Below are positions 26,701-34,314 of a stretch of DNA of 64,000 nucleotides, piece after piece. A model generated the notes under the pieces. It was not told the DNA's origin and ran no database searches. It saw nothing but the letters and a program-made list of their open reading frames with translations. The DNA lies in NCBI RefSeq assembly GCF_041053055.1, contig NZ_CP163443.1:2108001-2172000 (forward strand), read 5' to 3'. Each line of letters starts with the position of its first letter. The stretch's first letter is position 1. The position numbers and the translations under genes were made by a program. Origin of the DNA: Streptomyces sp. R41. Its GTDB lineage: Bacteria > Actinomycetota > Actinomycetes > Streptomycetales > Streptomycetaceae.

Positions 26701-27579
26701 CTCGGGAACCTGGGCGCCCGCCGCCTCCTGGAGGGTGAGCGAACCCTCCGGGGCCTGGGGTACCTGCGCCGGGGTCTCAGCGGCCACCGGGATCTGGGGA
26801 GCGTGCGCGAGCCCCGGAAGCTCAGCGGCGTCCGGAGCCTGCGGGGCGTCAGCGGACTGAGGCGCATCCGCTACCTGGGCCACCTCCGGGAACGACCCGG
26901 ACTCGGTGATCGGCACCGACTCGGTGGTCGGCACGGACTCGGGCGTCTGTCCCGCCTCCGGGACGACCGTTTCTGCAGCCCCCGCCTCGGAAGCCACGGG
27001 CGGAGCGCCCCACGGCATGGCGCCCTGCGGCGGAGTCTCGCCGAGCTGCGGCACATCGAGGTACTCGGGCCCGGCCGTCGGCGGACCCGCGTGCCGTACG
27101 GGAGTTACGGGAGCGGCGGCCGCAGGAGCAGTGGGCGGGACCGGCGTACCCGCCGGGCCACGGTCGGCCAGCGACCGCACCGGGCTCGCGGAGCCGTCCG
27201 GCGTCGGCGGGCCGAGGTGCAGCGGGCGGCGCGCCGGCGTCGGCTGCGGGGCGGGCCCCTGGTTCGGCACGCGGACACCGCCGAGGTCGACCGAGCCGCT
27301 GTCGCGTCCGGCCATCTCGTGCGGACCCGGCTCGTGCGGACCCGGCTCGTGCGGACCCGGCTCGTGGGCGAAGGGCATCGGGGCCGGTGGCGGCACCTCG
27401 TTGCCCCACGCGCCCTGCGCTCCCGGCGCGCCCGGCATCAGGAGCAGGTCGTCGTCCTCGGCGGGGTTCTCGGAGGGGTCGAGGAAGGTGTACGCGCCCG
27501 GCGCGGTGACGCCCGGCTGCTCCACCATGCCTGCGTTCTCCGGCAGTCCCTCGCCCGGGACCTGGCCGGTGTCGGTCAT
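23776..27579 (-). CDS. cobT: BluB-CobT fusion with long disordered N-terminal region
   Basis: The product is 1267 residues. Residues 1 to about 695 are low-complexity Pro/Ala/Glu-rich, with GPHEP repeats near 75 and an alternating Glu/Thr run near 635. About 697-915 is a nitroreductase-fold BluB-like domain (RRDIRNGFRSDPIPHDVLLR, SVGHSQPWDFVVIR), which makes 5,6-dimethylbenzimidazole from FMN. About 925-1267 is CobT, ending with LRLGEGTGALLALP, whose Glu is the catalytic base; it joins dimethylbenzimidazole to nicotinate mononucleotide. The fusion would pass the base directly to its user. ATG 27579 has GAGGGG upstream; the frame stays open farther back, so a longer N-terminus is not excluded. 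Confidence 0.88.
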   Translation of the reverse strand: MTDTGQVPGEGLPENAGMVEQPGVTAPGAYTFLDPSENPAEDDDLLLMPGAPGAQGAWGNEVPPPAPMPFAHEPGPHEPGPHEPGPHEMAGRDSGSVDLGGVRVPNQGPAPQPTPARRPLHLGPPTPDGSASPVRSLADRGPAGTPVPPTAPAAAAPVTPVRHAGPPTAGPEYLDVPQLGETPPQGAMPWGAPPVASEAGAAETVVPEAGQTPESVPTTESVPITESGSFPEVAQVADAPQSADAPQAPDAAELPGLAHAPQIPVAAETPAQVPQAPEGSLTLQEAAGAQVPEAAPTLDGALDPRAPQTPDATPFPAAPEIPHALQAVDDTGYAGHAGDAHSPAHDAAPPQIPSDGGHFTPAPNLAPVPDLAPEQAPQTAHVTPPQIADQATVDPVAYGADPAESMAQFPTQPAQFADPGIHIPEPAAQFADAGSQTETARPLAAAAAHAPEPVQASLSADASHGRAVPGLEAFPAQQFADAAAFSETGATEASHGVPVGVAAHAEASVGGPHGEQHFPGAGAAEGDAPGASGLPGTPLEPHADQPLGQFVPVEGQVPTTPHLAPTPPHAMTVPPLPVEEQPTAEEPTAEEPAEETIVVAPAPVEEAAEEPSEAPVEEAEQIAPAVVPAPREPQGETETETETETETPPVPEPLPADPEPVVAQQAEDLDTQVADQEESTAVVEDVRESTGPAAPGYDDAEREAVLRVMRERRDIRNGFRSDPIPHDVLLRVLEAAHTAPSVGHSQPWDFVVIRSADTRRSMHELAQRQREAYAKSLPKGRAKQFKELKIEAILDTPVNIVVTADPTRGGRHTLGRHTQPQMAPYSSALAVENLWLAARAEGLGVGWVSFFDEREMVRALGLPEHLEVVAYLCVGYVDEFPDEPELMQAGWSKRRPLSWVVHEETYGRRALPGEEPHDLLAETVSNIRPLDAKALGEAWERQKRMTKPAGALGMLEIISAQLSGLSRMCPPPIPEPAAVAIFAGDHGVHAQGVTPWPQEVTAQMVANFLGGGAVCNAFANQVGAEVCVIDVGVASDLPATPGLLPRKVRAGTADMTTGPALTREEVTAAIEVGIETARDLVAAGNKALLTGEMGIANTTASAALISVFTGTDPSEVTGRGTGINDETLARKTEVVRRAIELHQPDPADPIGVLAAIGGLEHAAMVGLLLGGASLRTPVILDGVSAGAAALVARAIAPEVLAACIAGHRSAEPGHVAALNKLGLRPLVDLDLRLGEGTGALLALPVVQSAARAMHEVATFDSAGVTEK

Positions 27580-27924
27580 GCGTACCCCTCGCCCATCGGT
27601 TAGTGCTTCCAAGTCCAGCTCGCCCGGAACGGCGCACCGACCGCCCCACTGTGAAGAACGAGCGTGCGTGCCCAGCGGCACGAACGACCGGCCAACAAAG
27701 ACGACAAAGCCATTAACTGGCATTGTCCCGGTCGTCCCGCCTTCGCGACACCTTGATCCGCGAGGGCCCGCTGTGGACTGCGCCACGTTGCGCGTCCTCC
27801 GGTTCTGCCGTACCACACACGCCTCAAAACGGGTGCGTTTTCCGGACATTGACCGACGAAAGGCCGACCACCCGGGAGCGGTACAACGATCGGCCAGCCT
27901 ACCGCGCGGAGTACGACAACAGGA
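27580..27924. other. leader region between cobL and cobT
   Basis: 345 bases on the minus strand between the cobL stop and the cobT start. I searched for the conserved B12-box and core of a cobalamin riboswitch and did not find them. A small GTGCC/GGCAC hairpin lies at about 27668-27681. The cobT frame is open through most of this region, with a GGAGGA plus GTG near 27790, so part of it could code for an N-terminal extension. Confidence 0.5.
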
Positions 27925-29136
27925 TCACGGGGCGCGATCCGGCAAACGGCCGCTGAGCAGGAACGCGACGCTCCGTTCCTTCTCCGTCCAGGCCCTTGTA
28001 TCGAGTTCGACGGACTGAATGAGGGCGCACTCGACCTCATAGCCGTGCTCCGTCAGGTCCCGGCCGATGAGTTCGGCCGCGTCGCGGGTGGCGGCGTGCG
28101 TCACGATGCGCTGCGGACGGCGGTCGGCGACGGCCGAGACCACCGCCGCTCCCCCGCCTCCGACGCGTACGACATCGGGCTCCGGAAGGTCCTCCAGAAT
28201 GTGCGGCGCGTTGCCGTGCACGATCTGCATCTGGACGCCGAAGCGACGGGCGGAGTCCTCGGTGCGGGCGCAGCAGCCCGGGTTGCGGTCGACCGCGATG
28301 ACGGCGGCGCCGGTGCGTGCGGCCTCGGTGGCGAAGGCGCCGCTGCCGGAGCCGATGTCCCACACGAGGTCCCCCACGCGCGGGCCCAGTCGGGCGAGTT
28401 GGGCGGCGCGCAGCAGATCCGTTTCGCCTTCGCCGAGCGCACCGCCGTACGCCTCGGCGGGCAGCGCCCAGCCGCGCGCTCCATTGCCCGGGTCGCGTCC
28501 GGCGATCCAGCCGCCGCCCTCGGCCGCGGCCACGAAGGCGCCGATGACGATGACGACGTTGGGGTCGCGCCAGGTGTGGTCGGCGGCCTTGTCGGAGGTC
28601 ACGACGGTGACCTGTTCGCGGGCGGTGCCGAGTTCCTCGCAGATGACGAAGGTGCGGTGCACTCCTCCGAGGAGCAGACCGAGTTCGGCGGGGCCGGCGC
28701 CCGGCGAGGTGAGGACGGCGACCTTGGTGTGGGCGCGGCACACATTCACCGCGCGTCGCAGGGTGCGGGGGTGTGCGACGACTACCTGCGCGTCATCCCA
28801 GGGCATCCCGGCGCGAGCGAAGGCGGCGGCCACCGCGGAGACGGCGGGCACCACTTCGACCTCCAGGCCGAACTCGGGGCCCCGCAGGGTGCGTACGACA
28901 CCGAAGAAGCCCGGGTCCCCGTCGGCGAGGACGACGGCGGTGCCCCGGTGGTTCGCGATCCGGCGGGCGGCGAGGGAGACGCTGCCGAGGCGGATGCGCT
29001 CGGCGGCCCGGGGCACCTCGGGGAGCGCGAGGTGGTGGGCCGCGCCGGCCACCAGGCTGGCGGCACCGAGCGCGGAGCGCGCCGCGGCGGTCAGCGGCGA
29101 GCCGTCCCAGCCGATCACCGTGACCCGGTCGGCCAT
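27925..29136 (-). CDS. cobL: precorrin-6Y C5,15-methyltransferase (CbiE-CbiT fusion)
   Basis: The product is 403 residues. The N-terminal half (about 1-200) is a tetrapyrrole-methylase CbiE domain (VTVIGWDGSPLT; LADGDPGFFGV; VVPAVSAVAAAFARAG). The C-terminal half is the CbiT SAM methyltransferase, with VWDIGSGSGAFATEAARTG and VRVGGGGAAVVS. It adds methyls at C5 and C15 and decarboxylates the C12 acetate of precorrin-6Y in aerobic cobalamin synthesis. Start ATG 29136. It is on the cobT strand and 345 bases upstream of it. Confidence 0.93.
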   Translation of the reverse strand: MADRVTVIGWDGSPLTAAARSALGAASLVAGAAHHLALPEVPRAAERIRLGSVSLAARRIANHRGTAVVLADGDPGFFGVVRTLRGPEFGLEVEVVPAVSAVAAAFARAGMPWDDAQVVVAHPRTLRRAVNVCRAHTKVAVLTSPGAGPAELGLLLGGVHRTFVICEELGTAREQVTVVTSDKAADHTWRDPNVVIVIGAFVAAAEGGGWIAGRDPGNGARGWALPAEAYGGALGEGETDLLRAAQLARLGPRVGDLVWDIGSGSGAFATEAARTGAAVIAVDRNPGCCARTEDSARRFGVQMQIVHGNAPHILEDLPEPDVVRVGGGGAAVVSAVADRRPQRIVTHAATRDAAELIGRDLTEHGYEVECALIQSVELDTRAWTEKERSVAFLLSGRLPDRAP

Positions 29137-29309
29137 CGTCGTCAGTCTCCAGAAGGTTTTCGCAGGTCGTCAGGGGGCAGCCCGAGAGCGGGCTCCGTGA
29201 GGGTACCTGGTACGGCTGGGCAGTGCCGCGACGGGCTCCCGCGCGTGGGAGCGGTCCCGCGGATTCAGGTAGACGGTTCCAGGGCCCCGGGACGCGGCTC
29301 CCGTAGGTC

Positions 29310-29948
29310 TCAGTTCCAGTCGGAGAACGACGTGAAACCACCGGTGTCGGCGAGCTGCTCGCCGACGCCTTCGAGGTCCTCCGGGAGGAGGCTCCACACA
29401 ATGAAGTCGGTGCGCAGGTCGACCCAGGTTCCGTCCTCGGTACGGGTGCGCGCTATACAGGCGTTGCGCAGCACGCCCTCGCTGATGCAGCCGATCTTCT
29501 GGGCGACCTGTTGCGAGGCGGTGTTGTCGGCCGCCGTACGCAGTTCGATGCGCTCGAACTTCTGGTCGCGGAAGAGCCATTGGGCGGTGGCGAGCGCCGC
29601 CTCGGAGGCGTAGCCCTCGCCGCGTGCCCAGGGGGCGATGATGTACGACAGTTCAGTGGACCGCACATGCCAGTTCGTCTTGCCGAGCTGGATGATGCCG
29701 ACCAGGCGCTGGGTGAGGAACTCGGTGACGGCGAGGTCGAGTCCGCGGCCCTCCGTGCGTTCCGTGGGCGCGTACTCGGTGATCCAGGTGCGGGCGCCGT
29801 CCTCGGTGAAGGGCTGCGGCACCGACGTCCAGGCCGCCACCATCTCGTCGTTCATCATCTCGGCCAGGGCGGGTACGTCGTCCTCGTCGAGCGCACGCAG
29901 GACCAACCGCTCCGTGCTGATGGAGATGTCGGGGAAGGTGCTCGTCAT
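29310..29948 (-). CDS. RimJ/RimL-type GNAT acetyltransferase
   Basis: The product is 212 residues. The GNAT fold has the early TERLVLRALDEDDVPALAEM signature, ELSYIIAPWARGEGYASEAA (acetyl-CoA loop WARGEGYASE) and FERIELRTAADNTASQQVAQ. Its closest type is the RimJ/RimL family, which acetylates N-terminal residues of ribosomal proteins or small amines. Cytoplasmic; substrate not predictable. It is separated from the met operon by a strong terminator. Confidence 0.85.
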   Translation of the reverse strand: MTSTFPDISISTERLVLRALDEDDVPALAEMMNDEMVAAWTSVPQPFTEDGARTWITEYAPTERTEGRGLDLAVTEFLTQRLVGIIQLGKTNWHVRSTELSYIIAPWARGEGYASEAALATAQWLFRDQKFERIELRTAADNTASQQVAQKIGCISEGVLRNACIARTRTEDGTWVDLRTDFIVWSLLPEDLEGVGEQLADTGGFTSFSDWN

Positions 29949-30043
29949 GCGCCGCTCCGTAACCTTCGGGGGACTTCGGGCCCTCGGAATCCTTCGGGTC
30001 CGCTGAACTGCCCAGCATGCAGCATGAAAGCACTGAACTGCAC

Positions 30044-30080
30044 CACGGGGTCCACTCCAAGTGATGGAGTGGACCCCGTG
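30044..30080 (-). terminator. perfect 16-bp terminator of metNIQ
   Basis: CACGGGGTCCACTCCA and its exact complement flank the loop AGTGA. It lies downstream of metQ and of the metQ-like fossil, so it probably terminated the operon when it still had a second metQ. Confidence 0.9.
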
Positions 30081-30097
30081 CGGTGACGAGGGGCGCG

Positions 30098-30177
30098 TCA
30101 GCCGGAGGTGACCGGCAGGACCGACCCCGTGTACTTGTCCTCGATGAACTTCTTCACCTCGGACGAGACAAGGACGA
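30098..30177 (-). pseudogene. fossil 3' end of a second metQ
   Basis: Just after the metQ stop a second copy of its C-terminal coding sequence appears in another frame: VSSEVKKFIEDKYTGSVLP then VTSG and a stop, against LTSPEVKKFIEDKYAGSVIP then SF in metQ. Differences are mostly third-base or conservative, as between paralogues diverged under selection, not a recent copy. Nothing upstream of the conserved helix remains. I infer that a tandem second metQ was deleted, leaving only its tail. Confidence 0.8.
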
Positions 30178-30186
30178 CCGGACCGA

Positions 30187-31017
30187 CTAGAACGACGGGA
30201 TGACGGAGCCGGCGTACTTGTCCTCGATGAACTTCTTGACCTCGGGCGAGGTGAGGAGCTTGGCGAGCTTCTTCACGCGCGGGTCGTCCTCGTTGCCCTT
30301 CTTGACGGCGAGGAAGTTGCCGTACGGGTTGTTCTGCGCGGACTCCAGGACGAGGGCGTCCTTGGCGGGCTTGAGGTCGGCCTCGATGGCGTAGTTGCCG
30401 TTGATCACCGCGGCGTCGACGTCGTCCAGGGAGCGCGGGGTCTGGGCCGCCTCCAGCTCCTTGAACTTGAGGTTCTTCGGGTTCTTGGTGATGTCCGCGG
30501 GGGTCGCTTCGTTGCCCACGCCGTCCTTGAGCGTGATGATCCCGTTGGCGGCGAGCAGCTTGAGGGCACGGGCCTCGTTGACGCTGTCGTTCGGGACGGC
30601 GATCGTCGCACCGCTCTTCAGGGCGTCGGCGCTCTTGACCTTGTGGGAGTAGAGACCGAGCGGCTCCAGGTGCACCGTGACGACGGGCACGATGTGGGTG
30701 CCGTTCTTCTTGTTGAAGTCGTCGAGGTACGGCTGGTTCTGGAAGTAGTTGGCGCCCACGGAGCCGTCCTCGGTCGCCGTGTTCGGCGTCACGTAGTCGG
30801 TGAACTCCTTGACCTCCAGGTCGAGGCCCGCCTTCTTCGCCAGGTTCTTCTTGACGTAGTCGAGGATCTCGGCATGCGGGGTGGGGCTCGCGGCGACGAC
30901 CAGCGGACCGCTGGTGTCGGAGGAGGCGGAGTCCTTGTCCGAGCCGCAGGCGGTGAGCCCGAAGGTGAGGGCTCCGGCGGCGAGGACGGCGGTGGTGATC
31001 TTGGCGGTGTTACGCAC
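30187..31017 (-). CDS. metQ: methionine-binding lipoprotein MetQ
   Basis: The product is 276 residues, NlpA/MetQ family. The signal peptide ends in lipobox LTACG (Cys about residue 24). The mature part has VVAASPTPHAEILDYVKKNL and ANYFQNQPYLDDFNKKNGTH, typical MetQ signatures including the FQNQPYLD motif. It binds methionine (L and perhaps D or oxidised forms) outside the membrane and delivers it to MetI. Start GTG at 31017. It is last in metNIQ, 74 bases after metI. Confidence 0.93.
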   Translation of the reverse strand: MRNTAKITTAVLAAGALTFGLTACGSDKDSASSDTSGPLVVAASPTPHAEILDYVKKNLAKKAGLDLEVKEFTDYVTPNTATEDGSVGANYFQNQPYLDDFNKKNGTHIVPVVTVHLEPLGLYSHKVKSADALKSGATIAVPNDSVNEARALKLLAANGIITLKDGVGNEATPADITKNPKNLKFKELEAAQTPRSLDDVDAAVINGNYAIEADLKPAKDALVLESAQNNPYGNFLAVKKGNEDDPRVKKLAKLLTSPEVKKFIEDKYAGSVIPSF

Positions 31018-31091
31018 GAAAAGTGCCTTTCCTTATGGGTGGAGCGACCCCGTTTTGGGTGGTACGGGGAGTTCAGGGGGAGGGTGGTGGC

Positions 31092-31829
31092 TCAGGCGAC
31101 CTTGCCGACGTCCGCGGTCGCGGGCTCCTTGGCCTTCAGCAGGCGGAGCTTCGGCGCGGCTCCGGAGTCCCCGCCGCGCCGGTGCAGCCCACGGGCGGCG
31201 TAGTCGCCGGCGAGCTGGATGACGGAGATGACGACCGCGAGGATGGCGACCGTGATCCACATCAGTCCGGTCTCGAAGCGCTGGTAGCCGTAGCGGATCG
31301 CGATGTCGCCGAGGCCTCCGGCGCCGACGGTGCCGGCCATCGCCGAGTAGCCGATGAGGGCGACGATGGTGGTGGTCGCGGAGGAGATCAGCGACGGCAG
31401 CGACTCCGGTACGAGGACCTTGCTGACGACGGTCCAGGTGTTGCCGCCCATCGACTGCACGGCCTCGACGAGCCCGCCGTCCACTTCGCGGACAGCCGTC
31501 TCGACAAGCCGGGCGAAGAAGGGGATCGCGCCGATGGCGAGCGGCACGATCGCCGCCTCGCGACCGATCGTCGTACCTGTGATCGTGCGCGTGAAGCTCA
31601 TCAGCGCGACCATCAGGATGATGAACGGCATCGAGCGGGCGATGTTCACGACCTGCCCGATGACCTTGTTGGCGACGACGTTCTGGAGGAGTCCGCCGCG
31701 GTCGGTGAGGACGAGCAGGATGCCGAGCGGGAGGCCGCCGACGATCGCGATGAGAGTGGACCAGCCGACCATGTAGAGCGTGTCCCAACACGCCTGGGAC
31801 AGCAGCGGCTGCATCTCGGACCAGGTCAC
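31092..31829 (-). CDS. metI: methionine ABC transporter permease MetI
   Basis: The product is 245 residues with five spans. The EAA loop is EAVQSMGGNTWTVVSKVLVP, followed by YSAMAGTVGAGGLGDIAIRYGYQRF, a MetI signature. A cytoplasmic tail of about 40 residues (RRGGDSGAAPKLRLLKAKEP) extends beyond the usual C-terminus. GTG start, overlapping the metN stop by four bases. Confidence 0.93.
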   Translation of the reverse strand: MTWSEMQPLLSQACWDTLYMVGWSTLIAIVGGLPLGILLVLTDRGGLLQNVVANKVIGQVVNIARSMPFIILMVALMSFTRTITGTTIGREAAIVPLAIGAIPFFARLVETAVREVDGGLVEAVQSMGGNTWTVVSKVLVPESLPSLISSATTTIVALIGYSAMAGTVGAGGLGDIAIRYGYQRFETGLMWITVAILAVVISVIQLAGDYAARGLHRRGGDSGAAPKLRLLKAKEPATADVGKVA

Positions 31830-32875
31830 TTGGCACCTTCGTTCACCAGTACGGGCTCCTGGCCCTGGATGTCGATCTGCAGGCCCTGCTCTCGCAGGAA
31901 TCCGATCGGCACGACGTTCTCCTCGTAGCGGCCGGGCAGTTCGATGCGCATCCGGCCGACCTGCTTGCCCGCGACGGTGTCCATCGCGGCGCCCAGGATC
32001 GAGATGTCGATGTTGTACGTGCGCGAGAGCTGCGAGATGACGGGCTGGGTGGCGGCCTCGCCGTGGAAGGTGACATCGATGACCGTGCGGTCGTCGCCGG
32101 AGGCGTCGCCGCTCACCGGGAAGAGTGCGGAGGCCAGTTCGGAGCCGGGCGTCGCGAGCAGTTCGCTGACGGTGCCGGACTCGACGATCTGGCCGTTCTC
32201 CATCAGGGCGGCCGAGTCGCAGATGGTCTTGACGACGTCCATCTCGTGGGTGATGAGCAGGACGGTCAGGCCCAGCTGCCGGTTCAGGTCGCGCAGCAGC
32301 TGCAGGATGGAACGGGTGGTCTCCGGGTCGAGCGCGCTGGTCGCCTCGTCGGAGAGCAGCACCTTCGGGTCGCCGGCCAGGGCGCGGGCGATGCCGACGC
32401 GCTGCTTCTGGCCGCCGGAGAGCTGGGCCGGGTAGACCTTCGACTTGTCGGAGAGGCCGACCAGGTCGAGGAGTTCGAGGGCCTTGCGGCTGCGCGCCTT
32501 GCCGGAGACGCCGAGGATTTCGAGCGGCAGCTCGACGTTGTCCTGGACAGTGCGCGAGGACAGCAGGTTGAAGTGCTGGAAGACCATCCCGATGCGGCTG
32601 CGCGCCTTGCGGAGTTCCTTGCCCGCGCGCGGGCCGCGGCCGGCGAGGGCGGTGAGGTCCTGTCCGGCGACGGTGACCGTGCCGGAGGTGGGACGCTCCA
32701 GGAGGTTGACGCAGCGGATGAGCGATGACTTGCCGGCGCCGGACTGGCCGATGACGCCGTACACCTCACCTTCGCGGACATGCAGATCGACGCCGTCGAG
32801 GGCGGTCACTTCACGGCCGCGCGAGCGGTAGACCTTGGTGAGGCCCGTTGTCGTGATCACTGGGGTTTCCGTCAC
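31826..32875 (-). CDS. metN: methionine ABC transporter ATP-binding protein MetN
   Basis: The product is 349 residues. Walker A is GQSGAGKSSLI, the signature is LSGGQKQRVGIARALA, and Walker B is VLLSDEATSALD. From about residue 265 comes the NIL regulatory domain, which binds methionine and slows transport when it is plentiful (established for MetN). I choose GTG at 32875 (VTETPVITTTGL); an in-frame start at 32917 adds a His-rich peptide. It is first gene of metNIQ; a Cys/Met-rich candidate leader lies 200 bases upstream. Confidence 0.92.
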   Translation of the reverse strand: MTETPVITTTGLTKVYRSRGREVTALDGVDLHVREGEVYGVIGQSGAGKSSLIRCVNLLERPTSGTVTVAGQDLTALAGRGPRAGKELRKARSRIGMVFQHFNLLSSRTVQDNVELPLEILGVSGKARSRKALELLDLVGLSDKSKVYPAQLSGGQKQRVGIARALAGDPKVLLSDEATSALDPETTRSILQLLRDLNRQLGLTVLLITHEMDVVKTICDSAALMENGQIVESGTVSELLATPGSELASALFPVSGDASGDDRTVIDVTFHGEAATQPVISQLSRTYNIDISILGAAMDTVAGKQVGRMRIELPGRYEENVVPIGFLREQGLQIDIQGQEPVLVNEGAK

Positions 32876-33031
32876 TGTCGAGTGCAGGGCGTGGGTGTGC
32901 GCCGGGCACGGGTGCATTCGGTCGGGAACGCGGCACGGTTCTCGCGATGGCGATGGAACCGGAGGGAACCGGGGGGAGAACTTGTGCGCGGGGCAGCCTC
33001 AGCCACGTACGTGGTACGGACAGGGCGCGGC

Positions 33032-33055
33032 GGTCTCGCTTCGGGGCGCGAGACC
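33032..33055 (-). promoter_or_regulatory. hairpin in the metNIQ leader
   Basis: Perfect 8-bp arms GGTCTCGC and GCGAGACC begin 21 bases after the leader-peptide stop on the minus strand. A second palindrome, CCACGTACGTGG, lies at 33003-33014. Either could be part of an attenuation or anti-attenuation fold. No T-run follows. Confidence 0.5.
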
Positions 33056-33076
33056 AGGCGGTGGTGCGGGGGCCCT

Positions 33077-33163
33077 CTAGAAGGCGCACATTCGACACAT
33101 ACAACGAGCACCGGGCGTCATGGTCGCCTCGGTCGCAAGGGTGCGGCTGCTCGTCGTGGTCAT
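33077..33163 (-). CDS. candidate Cys/Met-rich leader peptide of metNIQ
   Basis: This is a 28-residue frame (ATG 33163) ending RCMCRMCAF and stop; an internal ATG at 33121 gives a 14-residue version. The last eight residues include three Cys and two Met, a density not expected by chance next to a methionine importer. Actinobacteria are known to use Cys-rich leader peptides as ribosome-stalling attenuators of sulfur genes. No good ribosome site precedes either ATG; a TACTTG sequence ends 5 bases before ATG 33163, which would suit a leaderless transcript. Confidence 0.6.
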   Translation of the reverse strand: MTTTSSRTLATEATMTPGARCMCRMCAF

Positions 33164-33200
33164 GGGATCAAGTAAAGCAGACCCACAGGAGGGGCCTGCC

Positions 33201-33227
33201 ACCGCTGTCCGTATAGCGGACAGCGGT
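33201..33227 (-). terminator. 11-bp hairpin after the HAD gene
   Basis: ACCGCTGTCCG and CGGACAGCGGT form perfect arms around TATAG. It starts 10 bases after the HAD phosphatase stop, and it lies just upstream of the metNIQ leader, insulating the two units. Confidence 0.8.
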
Positions 33228-33236
33228 GGACACCTG

Positions 33237-33884
33237 TCAGCCTCTGGTGGAGATCTCCAGTCCCTGGGCCGTGACCAGTACGGACAGGGCCGAGAGGTCC
33301 TTGACCACCAGGTCGGCGTCCAGCTCGTGGGCCTGGTGGGTTGTGGCCAACGCCACGGTGGTCATGCCTGCGGCGCGGCCCGCCTGGAGACCGGCGGGGG
33401 CGTCCTCGAAGACGACGCAGCGGGCCGGGTCGACGCCCAGTTCGCGGGCGGCGAGGAGGTAGGGCTCGGGGTCGGGCTTGCCGCGGGTGATGTCGTCGGC
33501 GGCGATCAGCGTCTTGGGGCGGATGCCGACCTCGTCGAGCCGGGCCTCCGCCAGCCGCCGGGTGGCGGAGGTGACGACGGCCCAGCGCTCGGCGGGAAGG
33601 GCGTCGAGCAGCGCGAGGGTGCCGGGCAGCGCCTCGACTCCGCCCGGTACGTCCTCGACCTCCAGTTGCTCGATGCGCGCGAGGGCCTCGGGGACGATGT
33701 CGGCGGGGAGCAGGTCGGCGGCTATCTCAACGGCGGGGCGGCCGTGCAGTTCGATCCGGGCGAAGTCCTCCGCCGTGATGCCGTACTCCTGCGCCCATCG
33801 GGTCCAGCACCGGTTGACCGACTCAAGGGATGAGACGAGCGTTCCATCGTTGTCGAACAGCAGGGCTTCAGCGTGGATCTTCAT
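33237..33884 (-). CDS. HAD-IA family phosphatase
   Basis: The product is 215 residues. Motif I LLFDNDGTLVSS (nucleophile Asp and acid/base Asp), motif II VVTSATRRL, motif III Lys in RGKPDPEPYLLAA, and motif IV VVFEDAPAGLQAGRAAGM are all present. A cap domain lies at about 15-80. It probably dephosphorylates a sugar or glycerol phosphate; pseudouridine or glycerol-phosphate phosphatases are alternatives. ATG 33884; upstream extension overlaps the divergent membrane-protein gene and is rejected. Confidence 0.9.
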   Translation of the reverse strand: MKIHAEALLFDNDGTLVSSLESVNRCWTRWAQEYGITAEDFARIELHGRPAVEIAADLLPADIVPEALARIEQLEVEDVPGGVEALPGTLALLDALPAERWAVVTSATRRLAEARLDEVGIRPKTLIAADDITRGKPDPEPYLLAARELGVDPARCVVFEDAPAGLQAGRAAGMTTVALATTHQAHELDADLVVKDLSALSVLVTAQGLEISTRG

Positions 33885-33953
33885 GCTCTCGACCCTACGG
33901 GGCACCCAGGGGGTGCGGGCATCGGGTCTTTTGGCCCGTAATAGGGTCGCGGC

Positions 33954-34313
33954 ATGCTTGATGCCCTGACGGTCGCGACTGCCGTCGCCGCGCTCGCGCT
34001 CGCCGCCTGGTGCGGCTGGGCCGCCTACCGTGATCAGCCCACCAAGGACTGGCACTTCATCGGCATGGCCGTGGTGTCGCTGCTCGCCGTGGTCCAGCTG
34101 GTGATCGGCATCGTCCAACTGGCGCGCGGCGAGAAGCCGGAGCAGGGGACGACGATCTTCGTGGCGTATCTGCTCGGCGCCTTCGCGTGCATTCCGGCCG
34201 CGGGTTTCATGTCGCTGGCGGAGCGCACTCGCTGGGGTTCGGTCACGGTGGCGGCCGGCGGCATCGTCCTCGCCGTCCTTGAGGTGCGGCTCTATGACAT
34301 CTGGGGAGGCTGA
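33954..34313 (+). CDS. small integral membrane protein
   Basis: The product is 119 residues with four hydrophobic spans (about 4-22, 36-58, 68-88, 95-112) and almost no loops. A conserved-looking ARGEKPEQGTT loop lies between spans two and three. No known motif. It ends one base before the next gene starts, so the two are translated together and probably act together. Confidence 0.78.
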   Translation: MLDALTVATAVAALALAAWCGWAAYRDQPTKDWHFIGMAVVSLLAVVQLVIGIVQLARGEKPEQGTTIFVAYLLGAFACIPAAGFMSLAERTRWGSVTVAAGGIVLAVLEVRLYDIWGG

Positions 34314-34314
34314 G

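Noticed and set aside
23818..27603. 1261-codon open frame opposite cobT
   Set aside because: It is a mirror of the low-complexity and conserved cobT codons; the protein has no motif and no ribosome site.
27580..27924. Possible cobalamin riboswitch in front of cobT
   Set aside because: The conserved core and B12 box are not found on the minus strand. The same negative result holds upstream of cobA and cobL.
32876..33200. Possible SAM riboswitch (S-box) for metNIQ
   Set aside because: No S-box core or kink-turn sequence is visible; the leader-peptide reading explains the region better.
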